From an uncultured Sulfolobales archaeon (lineage in GTDB: Archaea > Thermoproteota > Thermoprotei_A > Sulfolobales > Desulfurococcaceae), in contig CALKYD010000006.1 in NCBI GenBank assembly GCA_938003605.1, positions 1 through 7,090 on the forward strand: DNA of 7,090 bases. The letters are read 5' to 3'. A model generated the notes under the pieces. That model did not search any database and was not told where the DNA came from. It saw only the letters and a program-made list of their open reading frames with translations. Every line of letters starts with the position of its first letter. The first letter of the stretch is position 1. The translations under genes and the position numbers were made by a program. Below are positions 1-6,358 of this stretch, one piece after another.

Positions 1-390
1 CAGCTTGTGGAAACAGCATTTCCACCATGCATAACGAGAATTGTTGAGTCATTAAAGAAAGGTGAAAACTTAAGCCACAGCGCTCGCTTCACACTTGCAG
101 CCTTCCTTATGAAAGCTGGAGCAAGCGTAGAGGAAGTCCTAGAGTTATTCAAGCACTCACCAGACTTTAATGAAAGGATAGCGCGGTATCAAGTAGAGCA
201 TATAGCTGGCCTAAGAGGATCTAGGAGATCTTACATGCCCTACAGCTGTAGCAAAATGAAGGCAGCTGGGCTTTGCCCTATAGAAACCAATTGTAACGTA
301 GAGAACCCCATTGCAGCATACAAGAGGAACTCGTCGAAAATCTCTGGAGGAAAGCCAAGGCCTTCAGTCAAGAGTCTCAATAGAGGTTAA
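1..390 (+). CDS. priL: DNA primase large subunit PriL, C-terminal part (5' end outside window)
   Basis: The reading frame is already open at base 1 and ends in TAA, so only the last 129 residues of a protein of normally about 300-400 residues are visible; the GTG at position 7 is an internal valine. The fragment is the C-terminal iron-sulphur domain of the archaeal/eukaryotic primase large subunit. Counting from that valine as residue 1, the four expected cluster ligands are all present: C8 in FPPC, C81 in PYSC, C90 in GLCP and C96 in NCNVENP. In the family these bind a [4Fe-4S] cluster and the domain helps the catalytic subunit PriS begin RNA/DNA primers at the replication fork. The helical stretch between C8 and C81, including SHSARFTLAAFL, also fits the family. 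The tail after about residue 108 is basic, Ser/Gly-rich and probably disordered. The gene converges on tmcA with a 57-base gap. The assignment is firm; the upstream half cannot be judged. Confidence 0.93.
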   Translation, partial: QLVETAFPPCITRIVESLKKGENLSHSARFTLAAFLMKAGASVEEVLELFKHSPDFNERIARYQVEHIAGLRGSRRSYMPYSCSKMKAAGLCPIETNCNVENPIAAYKRNSSKISGGKPRPSVKSLNRG

Positions 391-447
391 AGTTAACGCT
401 CAATGAAGTAAAGCCGGCCTTCACAATGCTACTGAATACCATTGCGT

Positions 448-2931
448 TTAGCTTAATGCTTCAATGCCTGAGGAGCGTTGAAGCCTAATAGAGGATAGAG
501 AGACTCCTGGAACACGCTTTTTAGGTTCATCAACTAATAGCTCCAATGCTTTACATGCTGCGTCCCTAGCCTCATCCATAATTCTCCTTTCACTAACTTT
601 AAGCTCGTCCGCTACTTCACTCCACTCTCTTCCCTGAAGCACCCTGCCTACGAGTATTTCCTCCTGCACTTTACTTAGCTTTGGTCTAGAGGATGCTTCC
701 AATAACCAGTAATGCTTAGCTATTAAGTACATTAAGTCTGCAGAAGCTTCGAAAGTCATAGATCCATTGCAGTATGCCCACAGCCTATCTACTTGTATTG
801 GAGAGCTGAAGACTTGCTTTAAGTCCTTTATTAATGATGCGCCTTGCTCAAGCATTAGCTTAGCAACAGTGATCTCTAGATCCCTATAATTGACTGAAAT
901 ACTGTTAAGAAGTTTTATTGAGAATTCCCTTGAAGCAACGTTAACTAGGTCTTCAGCAATAGTTGAAATGGGCTTAATCACTATCACTGTGTACTCTCCA
1001 CTCACTGGATTCCTAGCTGGCGATATGTGGATTACTTTAAAACCTAGTCTAAGCCAAAACTTTAGAAGATCTTCATTAACTCCAAAGCCTGCTCCAACCC
1101 AGTCCAACCCCATGTTCTTTGCTTCCTCAATGACTCTCGACAAAGCCCAAGTACCGATCCCTCTTCCCTGTAAATTGGGGTGAGTAGCTATTCTCACTAT
1201 CCTTAAGCCCTTTGTATTAGCGAACTCCACCATCCTTAAGTGCTTGAGGAATCTGTCCGGGATTATATTGCCAGGTATTTTTCCTCCCCTTAAGAGCTCT
1301 AGGGCTTCGCTTCTTTCAATAGGGCCCTCTATAGCTGCTTGAATAGCGCAAACAACTTTCCCCGATGGAATCTTTGCTGCCATAATCATGTGATGTGGGG
1401 CGTCAGCGATCATCCCGAGGTCGTCCGGCTCATTCCTATAGTGAGCTAACACATATATCCCGAAGAGCTGTCTAAGCTCTTCCTCGCCTTCAGGTGAAAA
1501 TAAATACTTAGGATCGTACTTTACGTACTCCAGCTTCAAGCTTTCTACAGCCAATAGATCGTCATGATCTAATTCGCACGGCTCAGCGTCAAGCAATAAT
1601 GCGTTAAACTGCCACCTCTCAATAGGATCATCTTCTGCATACCTTATGGGCTCCTTCATTTCATACTCGTATGTCACTGTCTTCGGATCCTTCCTTACTC
1701 TACCTAAAAACCTTAATGAGAAGCCCCTGCCAGCTCCCTCATAGCCATGTATTGTTGTGGAGACTACAACTCTACTATGGGCTCCCCATATCTTGTAGAG
1801 TATTGTTACGCTGAGTCCAGCAGCCTCATCAACTACAACTATGTCCCCCTTTAGCTTAGGTATAGCTATTGGCTCCCAATACTCTATTGAGAACTTTTCG
1901 CCGCGGAGCTCAATTACATTACCCCCCCTAACTTCTATAGAGTAGCTTAACCCTAGTTTATCGAGAGTTTGCCGCGCAAGCATCATTAGTGATTGCACGT
2001 TCGAAGGCTCTGGCGCTGTAACTAGAACTCTTACCTTAGGCTTAAGCTTGCTGAGAGCATATATTAGGCCAACTACCCCTATGCCTACTGCACACGACTT
2101 CCCTCTACCACGATCAGCTATTATTACTACAAGCTTTTTCTCCCCCCTCCTAGGTTTTTCATATAGGCGTTCAAGGATGCTGATCACGCTCACTTGATCT
2201 TGTGTCACGGCTTGCTCGTAAACTATTAGTGGAAACATGGTTTCCCTAGGGTATTCAATGGGCTTAGAACTCTTAGCACTGGCCTTAGAGAACTCGAAGC
2301 TCTTTACAACAACTCCTCCATCTGCATCGTATACAGCTATGTTATTGCATTCCAGTAGCTTCCTCTTAACCCACTCTATGAATATGTGCCTTGGCTCAGG
2401 GTATTGTGGAACAACTAGGTTTCTCTTAAATATTGTTAGAAAGCGATCCCAGGAGTTCCACGGAGGTGTTGCAAGCAGTATTAAACCCCCGCCGCGGACT
2501 ACACCTATGAGTCTCCCAAGATCGTTTGGCTTTAAGTCCTGCGTTAAATCCATGATGAGCACGTCAAATGTTGTGCCTAAGTACTTTTCGCTAGCTTCAT
2601 ATGTAGCGTAAGTAGTGTCCAACTTACGCGACAATACATTGACTGTTCTCCTATAAACTTCCTTCATTCTAATAGCCTCAGGGAATTCGTCGTGGTACAC
2701 GAATAGGACTGACTTCGCTTGTATGCTCGACTGGTATCCCAATGCCTTAAGGTGCCTCGTCGAGCTACGCTCATAGTACGTTACTGCTCTCCCAACAAGT
2801 TCTCCGAGCTTTTCTTGATCGCTTCCAGAGATCACTAATAAGGCTCTATGCCTTGCCTTAATTAAATTCGGCAAGTTCTTGCCAAGCTTCTTCAATATGT
2901 TGCTAAAGTTTGCTGGAATACTGCTTGCCAT
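448..2931 (-). CDS. tmcA: tRNA(Met) cytidine acetyltransferase TmcA
   Basis: A complete 827-residue protein of the TmcA/Kre33/NAT10 family, which uses acetyl-CoA and ATP to make N4-acetylcytidine (the wobble C34 of elongator tRNA-Met in bacteria; in archaea often further tRNA and rRNA sites). Domain order is as expected: an N-terminal DUF1726-like region (about 1-230); a RecD-like helicase/ATPase module with Walker A DRGRGKS at 273-279, Walker B VVVDEAAG at about 365-372 and a motif-III-like STTIHGYEGAGRGFS at 391-405; a GNAT acetyltransferase domain whose acetyl-CoA loop HPNLQGRGIG spans 584-593; and a helical C-terminal tRNA-binding region (about 660-800). At 827 residues it is longer than E. 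coli TmcA (671) and typical or slightly long for archaea, with a short polar tail. The ATG start is supported by a GAGGT Shine-Dalgarno 9 bases upstream and a TATA-like box about 43 bases upstream, so it is probably transcribed independently of pus10. No key motif is missing. Confidence 0.97.
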   Translation of the reverse strand: MASSIPANFSNILKKLGKNLPNLIKARHRALLVISGSDQEKLGELVGRAVTYYERSSTRHLKALGYQSSIQAKSVLFVYHDEFPEAIRMKEVYRRTVNVLSRKLDTTYATYEASEKYLGTTFDVLIMDLTQDLKPNDLGRLIGVVRGGGLILLATPPWNSWDRFLTIFKRNLVVPQYPEPRHIFIEWVKRKLLECNNIAVYDADGGVVVKSFEFSKASAKSSKPIEYPRETMFPLIVYEQAVTQDQVSVISILERLYEKPRRGEKKLVVIIADRGRGKSCAVGIGVVGLIYALSKLKPKVRVLVTAPEPSNVQSLMMLARQTLDKLGLSYSIEVRGGNVIELRGEKFSIEYWEPIAIPKLKGDIVVVDEAAGLSVTILYKIWGAHSRVVVSTTIHGYEGAGRGFSLRFLGRVRKDPKTVTYEYEMKEPIRYAEDDPIERWQFNALLLDAEPCELDHDDLLAVESLKLEYVKYDPKYLFSPEGEEELRQLFGIYVLAHYRNEPDDLGMIADAPHHMIMAAKIPSGKVVCAIQAAIEGPIERSEALELLRGGKIPGNIIPDRFLKHLRMVEFANTKGLRIVRIATHPNLQGRGIGTWALSRVIEEAKNMGLDWVGAGFGVNEDLLKFWLRLGFKVIHISPARNPVSGEYTVIVIKPISTIAEDLVNVASREFSIKLLNSISVNYRDLEITVAKLMLEQGASLIKDLKQVFSSPIQVDRLWAYCNGSMTFEASADLMYLIAKHYWLLEASSRPKLSKVQEEILVGRVLQGREWSEVADELKVSERRIMDEARDAACKALELLVDEPKKRVPGVSLSSIRLQRSSGIEALS

Positions 2932-2940
2932 ATGCGTCGA

Positions 2941-2945
2941 ACCTC
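2941..2945 (-). promoter_or_regulatory. Shine-Dalgarno of tmcA
   Basis: GAGGT on the minus strand, 9 bases ahead of the tmcA ATG at 2931. It supports this ATG as the start and shows the mRNA has a short leader rather than being leaderless. Confidence 0.7.
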
Positions 2946-2970
2946 ATTAGTTAATGACTTCTAAAAAACA

Positions 2971-2978
2971 CTTATAAG
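2971..2978 (-). promoter_or_regulatory. Archaeal TATA box, tmcA promoter
   Basis: The palindrome CTTATAAG is a good archaeal TATA element. Counting about 26 bases downstream on the minus strand puts the transcription start near 2948, leaving a leader of roughly 17 bases that contains the GAGGT Shine-Dalgarno. Because the box is palindromic the core alone does not fix direction; the position in front of tmcA does. It lies in the 123-base gap between the pus10 stop and tmcA, where I see no other gene. A T6 run on the minus strand at 2963-2968 lies just downstream of the box and could also help end transcripts arriving from pus10. Confidence 0.6.
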
Positions 2979-3054
2979 CATTTAGCTTTAGAAACAAGGC
3001 TCTAAAATCCTAATTGAACTAAAGCATTGGCTCTAAGCAAATCGAAGGCTTTAA

Positions 3055-4362
3055 TTAGACATCGCATACCCCTATAACGTCTAGTTCTATGCACTTATTT
3101 TGTGCATAAAGGAAGCTTGTAAAGCTGGGATTAGTTCTTCCACCATCCCCCGATATGAGTTCCTTTACGTACAGCCCTCCTTCAGCTTTGATAAGTGCTT
3201 CATATATCCCTCCACTAATGAGCCTTGCCCTCACTTCATACACTTTTCTCTTCCTCAACTGCTCCTTCTTCCTCCCCAAGATCCTGGAGGGCGTCAGTTG
3301 GCTTATAGTGATGTCTTTAAAGAACTCACTTAGCTTCCCCAGCGATTCGTCAGTTAAATGTCTATCGCAGAGAACAAGTGCTTTATAGATCTTGCACTTC
3401 TTAGCTAAGCCCTCTTTCAATAACTTGACTGCCCTCCCAGAAGTTCTCTCACGTAAAAATGCTTCCACAATAGTTCCTCTAAGCACTTCATTTAATTCGT
3501 TGAGAGAAACGCTTCTCTTAAGAGGGTTCTTGACTTCAATGACTAGGGGCCTGCCTGTTCCAAGCATTCTTGCATCCACATCCTCCCTCCCACTCGCATG
3601 AATAACTACTCTCTCTGCAGCAAACAATTCCTTAAGCCTCTCATTGAAGAACTCCTCGATTGAGTACGGGTACTTCTTTACTCCACCACTATACCACGTG
3701 GATTGAGATATGTTTCTCCCCCTCTTCCAATATACGCCGTAAATGTATATGGGGTTAACGATGGCTTTAACGTCTCCAGCTAAACTCACTACAATGGTCA
3801 GATCTGGATTAGTGAAGTCGGGAGTAAAGCCCCCTAAGTCTTTAACGAGCTTACCCACTTCTCTCTTAACTTCGTTTCTTACAGATTCACTATACTTGAA
3901 GCCAGCTGTGCTTAGTACTTCTATTTCAGATGCCCTAACCTCAGGATCTAGTGAGGCTCCTATGACGAAGCTCCTAGCATCGTAGTGTCTAAGCACTTCA
4001 ATTACTTTACGTGCAATGGATTCGTACAGCTCTCTGCTAAGAGTGTTTTTGCAAATGAAGCATCTTTCAGGACTCACTTCATCTTTGCAGAGCATTCTAT
4101 ATAGGGTGCTGATGGGTTCTCCAGAGTTCTTAGCAAGTATTCTTAGCTCACTGCAGTAATCCTCCCCCACGGCCTGTACTCTTCTATGATACTCCATGGC
4201 TAGGAGGGTCTTTATGCTGAGCCCTCTGACTTCATTGAGTACTCCAATGCCTAACTTAGCGTAGAGCCTGCCTAAGCAGTGGTTGCAGAGAGAGTATCTC
4301 TTAAGGATTCCCGCAGCTTCGCCTAGGATGCTCAGTAGATCGTTGGGCTTCGAGGAGCCTAT
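3055..4362 (-). CDS. pus10: tRNA pseudouridine synthase Pus10 (start codon non-standard)
   Basis: Pus10 isomerises uridines 54/55 in the T-arm of archaeal tRNA. Counting from the ATG at 4197, the catalytic motif GREDVDARMLG spans about residues 203-213, with D206 the expected catalytic aspartate; before it lies the THUMP-containing region and after it the Pus10 catalytic core, ending at TAA. However, the same frame stays open upstream of 4197 and encodes ILKRYSLCNHCLGRLYAKLG, the hallmark N-terminal CxxC segment of Pus10 (cysteine codons at 4287 and 4278). It pairs logically with the second CxxC, CFIC, at residues 46-49. Numbered from 4362 the ligands are C26/C29 and C101/C104, close to the spacing I recall for human PUS10 (21/24 and 109/112). 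The frame is bounded by TAA at 4375-4377 and contains no ATG, GTG or TTG before the CxxC. I therefore draw the gene from ATA at 4362, which overlaps the srp54 TAG (ATAG) and lies 4 bases after GGGGGAGG, giving 435 residues. CTG at 4335 is the alternative. Identity is secure; the start is inferred. Confidence 0.93.
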   Translation of the reverse strand: MGSSKPNDLLSILGEAAGILKRYSLCNHCLGRLYAKLGIGVLNEVRGLSIKTLLAMEYHRRVQAVGEDYCSELRILAKNSGEPISTLYRMLCKDEVSPERCFICKNTLSRELYESIARKVIEVLRHYDARSFVIGASLDPEVRASEIEVLSTAGFKYSESVRNEVKREVGKLVKDLGGFTPDFTNPDLTIVVSLAGDVKAIVNPIYIYGVYWKRGRNISQSTWYSGGVKKYPYSIEEFFNERLKELFAAERVVIHASGREDVDARMLGTGRPLVIEVKNPLKRSVSLNELNEVLRGTIVEAFLRERTSGRAVKLLKEGLAKKCKIYKALVLCDRHLTDESLGKLSEFFKDITISQLTPSRILGRKKEQLRKRKVYEVRARLISGGIYEALIKAEGGLYVKELISGDGGRTNPSFTSFLYAQNKCIELDVIGVCDV

Positions 4363-5714
4363 GCAGCCTCCCCCTTAATGTCCTTTAAGTCTAGCCCCAG
4401 CCTCTTTATTACATCCTTGTTCTTCCTCAACTGCCTCATCATTTTCTTCATTGCCTCATACTGTTTCAAAAGCTCCCTCACGTCAGCTAAGTCTATTCCT
4501 GCACCCATGGCTATTCTCCTAGCCCTTTGCTTATCTATTATGCTTGGGTCATCCAGCTCTTCATACGTCATGGAGTTTATTGCAGCTATCCACTTCCTGG
4601 TTTTCTCCTCAGCCTGTTTAGCCGTAAGATCTAGGTCTAAGGGCATGTGGAGGCCTACTCCAGGTATCATTTGAAGGATCTTCTTGAATGGCCCCAGCTT
4701 TCTCACACTCACCAGCTGCTTGTATACGAGCCTCATGTTCATTTTCCCAGAGAGCATTTCCTCTAAGTCTTTTTCAGTTAACTCTAATTGAGCTCTCTTA
4801 ACTTTCTCAACTAGGCTATCTACATCACCTACACCGATTATTCTTGCTGCAAACTTAGGTGGATTAAATACTTCTAGGTCCTCTACCTTCTCTCCAGTAC
4901 CAATGAACTTTATTTGCGCTCCTGTCGCTGCTATAGCTGATAGAGCCCCTCCCCCCTTCGCTGTTCCATCAAGTTTTGCTAGAATTATTGAGCCTATAGG
5001 TGTAGTTTCATGAAACTTCTTTGCTATAGAGTAGGCTTGCTGACCTATGGATGCATCTAAAACTAGAGCAACTTCATCAGGCCTTATTTCATTAGCCATC
5101 TTCTTCATTTCTTCAAGTAGATCCTCCTCTCTATGATGTCTCCCAGCTGTATCTATCACTATTAAGTCAAACCCTTTTTCCTTAAAGAATTCAACTCCGC
5201 GCTTAGCTATAGCTATGGCGTCACTAGCCTTAGGTTCTCCAAAAACTGGGACACCCACTTTGTCTCCGAGTTGCTTCAACTGATCGTAGGCAGCGGGCCT
5301 AAAGGTATCTGCTACAACAAGCCCAACTCTATAGCCCTCAACCTTGTAGTATAGCGCTAGCTTAGCAGCTGTAGTAGTCTTACCGCTTCCCTGAAGCCCT
5401 ACGAGCATTATTACCCACGGCTTCTTGGGAGGCTTTACTCTTGGAGCTCTCTCACCTCCAAAGATGCTTGTTATTTCGTTGTAAACGATCGTTATCAGCC
5501 AATCCCTTCTAGAGACTCCGAGAGGAGGCTCTTCACTGAGGGCTCTCTCCTTAATTTTCTTAGTTAAGTCAAACACTATTCTCACATTAATATCACTCTT
5601 AATGAGCTCCTTCTGAAGATCCTTAATGAATTCTTCAACAGCCTCCTTGTAGTCTCCGCCACCTCTAATGAATTTAGCTAAAGCGTTTCTAACACCCTCC
5701 AGCAATGTAAGCAC
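4359..5714 (-). CDS. srp54: Signal recognition particle GTPase SRP54 (Ffh homologue)
   Basis: A complete 451-residue SRP54, the usual length for archaea. With 7S RNA and SRP19 it binds signal sequences on ribosomes and delivers them to FtsY at the membrane. The N domain is a helical bundle (about 1-90). The G domain follows, with G1 GLQGSGKTT at 106-114, G2 DTFRPAA at 136-142, G3 DTAGR at 188-192, G4 AKLDG at 246-250 and the SRP-GTPase GTAKGGGALSA at 250-260. The M domain (about 310-451) is methionine-rich, with the MIPGVG loop at 349-354 and an RNA-binding helix-turn-helix around RARRIAMGAG (397-406). The G4 motif reads AKLD where TKxD is usual, and the RNA-binding loop reads GAG where GSG is common; both are mild departures. 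The start is GTG: the codon immediately upstream in frame is TAG, and a TATA-like box sits 28 bases upstream, which suggests a leaderless mRNA. pus10 follows with overlapping ends. Confidence 0.98.
   Translation of the reverse strand: MLTLLEGVRNALAKFIRGGGDYKEAVEEFIKDLQKELIKSDINVRIVFDLTKKIKERALSEEPPLGVSRRDWLITIVYNEITSIFGGERAPRVKPPKKPWVIMLVGLQGSGKTTTAAKLALYYKVEGYRVGLVVADTFRPAAYDQLKQLGDKVGVPVFGEPKASDAIAIAKRGVEFFKEKGFDLIVIDTAGRHHREEDLLEEMKKMANEIRPDEVALVLDASIGQQAYSIAKKFHETTPIGSIILAKLDGTAKGGGALSAIAATGAQIKFIGTGEKVEDLEVFNPPKFAARIIGVGDVDSLVEKVKRAQLELTEKDLEEMLSGKMNMRLVYKQLVSVRKLGPFKKILQMIPGVGLHMPLDLDLTAKQAEEKTRKWIAAINSMTYEELDDPSIIDKQRARRIAMGAGIDLADVRELLKQYEAMKKMMRQLRKNKDVIKRLGLDLKDIKGEAA
4367..4374 (-). 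promoter_or_regulatory. Strong Shine-Dalgarno inside the 3' end of srp54, for pus10
   Basis: The minus strand reads GGGGGAGG just before the srp54 stop, a strong match to the archaeal anti-Shine-Dalgarno. It is placed to start translation of the coupled downstream gene within a few bases of the srp54 TAG. The only codon of the pus10 frame at a workable distance that is one base from ATG is ATA at 4360-4362, 4 bases after the GGAGG core. This site is the main argument that pus10 starts here and not at the ATG 165 bases downstream. Confidence 0.6.
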
Positions 5715-5737
5715 CTAAGGGATGTTTCTCAACACTC

Positions 5738-5747
5738 CTTAATTAAG
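5738..5747 (-). promoter_or_regulatory. TATA-like box of the srp54-pus10 unit
   Basis: The palindrome CTTAATTAAG is centred about 28 bases upstream of the srp54 GTG. With the archaeal spacing of about 26 bases from TATA centre to start site, transcription would begin at or within two bases of the GTG. No Shine-Dalgarno fits between box and start, in agreement with a leaderless transcript. The core is symmetrical, so direction rests on its position. Confidence 0.5.
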
Positions 5748-6202
5748 TGTCCCTAGCAGTGTTTCTAACTCCAGTTACTCACCAGGTACTTAGTTCAGTT
5801 AATCCACTTCTAGTTCGCAGACTAGACCAATGCTTTAGAGTTATGCAGAGGCTTTAGGTAGTTGACTTCTACTGCTTCTCATAGTTGATTCAAGTAGTGT
5901 ATGTTGTTATGCGGAGAGCCTCCACTGCCCTTAAAGCAGCTAAGAGGAGTTTAACTCAGGGGCTGTCGAGTAGTCATAGAGTTTCGACTACTCAACAGCT
6001 GTCTCCACGACTTAAAGAATAGCTTTTGGGTATCTACTGAATGAGACCTCCATTTACATAGAGATCCGGGGAGAGCTCAGAGCAGCACCTTCATCACCAT
6101 CAGGGATCGTTGTGGAGTAAGCGGACTACAGCTATTTCTAAATAGATGAATAATGCCTAAACCAATTGGAGGAGCAGGGGGGTTAGTTTAAGTAGTGTTG
6201 GA
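5748..6202. other. 455-base gap with no recognisable gene
   Basis: No open frame of credible length, no tRNA and no rRNA is visible on either strand. Hand-counted GC from 5761 to 6180 is about 44% (185 of 420), so it lacks the GC enrichment that stable structured RNAs of hyperthermophiles usually show. It does hold local structure: a weak CUGC/GCAG stem nested in CCUC/GAGG at 5919-5947, a strong hairpin at 5962-5999, and a short CTATT/AATAG stem at 6132-6145. It follows the tRNA-Cys gene and precedes the srp54 promoter, so a tRNA read-through transcript would cross it. It could hold an unknown small RNA, termination signals, or the remains of a lost gene. Confidence 0.6.
5962..5999. repeat. 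14-bp imperfect inverted repeat (hairpin) with 10-base loop
   Basis: The left arm GCTGTCGAGTAGTC (5962-5975) and right arm GACTACTCAACAGC (5986-5999) are complementary at 13 of 14 positions, and the remaining C/T difference becomes a G-U or C-A pair depending on which strand is transcribed (G-U needs the minus-to-plus orientation checked). The loop is ATAGAGTTTC. There is no T-run beside it on either strand, so it is not a classical terminator. It may be an RNA structure, a processing site or a protein-binding palindrome. Confidence 0.65.
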
Positions 6203-6305
6203 AGCCGGGGGCGGGATTCGAACCCGCGACTAAACGGGTTTCCATCGATGGACGGCTTCTTTAACCACTGCAGCCCGCCGCCTTAGACCGCTCGGCCACC
6301 CCGGC
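6203..6305 (-). tRNA. tRNA-Cys (anticodon GCA), intron-containing
   Basis: The minus strand folds as a tRNA. The acceptor stem GCCGGGG (6305-6299) pairs perfectly with CCCCGGC (6210-6204), followed by U73 at 6203. The D-arm starts at G10 (6296), with GCC pairing GGC. The anticodon stem GCGGG (6278-6274) leads into loop CUGCAG, giving anticodon GCA at 6271-6269. The 3' half of that stem is CCCGU (6238-6234, one G-U pair). The T-arm is GCGGG-UUCGAAU-CCCGC (6227-6211). The anticodon, U73 and GCCGGGG acceptor match archaeal tRNA-Cys. The gene is 103 bases; removing 28 bases after position 37 leaves a 75-base tRNA. The variable loop is then UUAGUC, six bases, one more than common. CCA is not encoded; UUC follows. 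A serine or leucine tRNA was considered because the D-arm resembles theirs, but no long variable arm remains and U73 argues against it. Confidence 0.92.
6240..6267 (-). other. Probable 28-base intron in the tRNA-Cys anticodon loop (37/38)
   Basis: These bases separate G37 from A38, the canonical archaeal tRNA intron position, and must be removed for the anticodon stem GCGGG/CCCGU to close a 7-base loop. The intron can form a small hairpin (GGUU at its bases 2-5 with AGCC at 11-14) and ends with the perfect 12-base palindrome TCCATCGATGGA (6241-6252). I could not draw a convincing bulge-helix-bulge at the exon junctions: the central helix would be CUGC against AUGG, with two wobbles and one mismatch. 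Three consecutive A residues at the 3' junction leave that boundary uncertain by one or two bases. Confidence 0.7.
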
Positions 6306-6333
6306 TTCTAGCTATTAGTTTTTAAATATCCTC

Positions 6334-6341
6334 CTTATAAC
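6334..6341 (-). promoter_or_regulatory. TATA-like box upstream of tRNA-Cys
   Basis: TTATAA at 6335-6340 (minus-strand context AAAGTTATAAGG) is centred about 32 bases ahead of G1, which would place the transcription start near 6311 and give a leader of about six bases. A second AT-rich stretch at 6318-6329 is too close to the tRNA to act as the box with normal spacing. Confidence 0.45.
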
Positions 6342-6358
6342 TTTACTGTGCTAGGGCT

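Noticed and set aside
405..425. GCCGGC palindrome between priL and tmcA as a bidirectional terminator.
   Set aside because: The symmetric core is only six bases and no T-run follows on either strand.
890..1183. Plus-strand open frame opposite tmcA, and similar frames at 2237-2611, 3100-3985, 4378-4674 and 6708-7022.
   Set aside because: Each lies opposite a clearly identified conserved gene, has no recognisable domain, and is explained as an antisense shadow of that gene.
4197..4199. ATG at 4197 as the true pus10 start.
   Set aside because: It would remove the conserved CxxC segment encoded in frame just upstream, and no Shine-Dalgarno with good spacing was seen for it that rivals the one at 4367-4374.
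6078..6097. C/D-box guide RNA on the minus strand: GTGATGA (C box) followed 10 bases later by CTGA (D'-like).
   Set aside because: There is no C' box after the CTGA and no second D box within a normal distance, so only half of a C/D RNA is present; chance is likely.
5748..6202. SRP 7S RNA or RNase P RNA in the gap next to srp54.
   Set aside because: GC is only about 44%, and the SRP helix-8 signature with its GNAR loop and the RNase P conserved regions were not found; the GGAGCAG at 6169-6175 stands alone.
6203..6305. Type II tRNA (Ser or Leu) because of the D-arm and the UCCA-UCGA-UGGA stem resembling a long variable arm.
   Set aside because: The anticodon stem closes only with CCCGU downstream of that stem, leaving a 6-base variable loop; anticodon GCA and U73 indicate cysteine.
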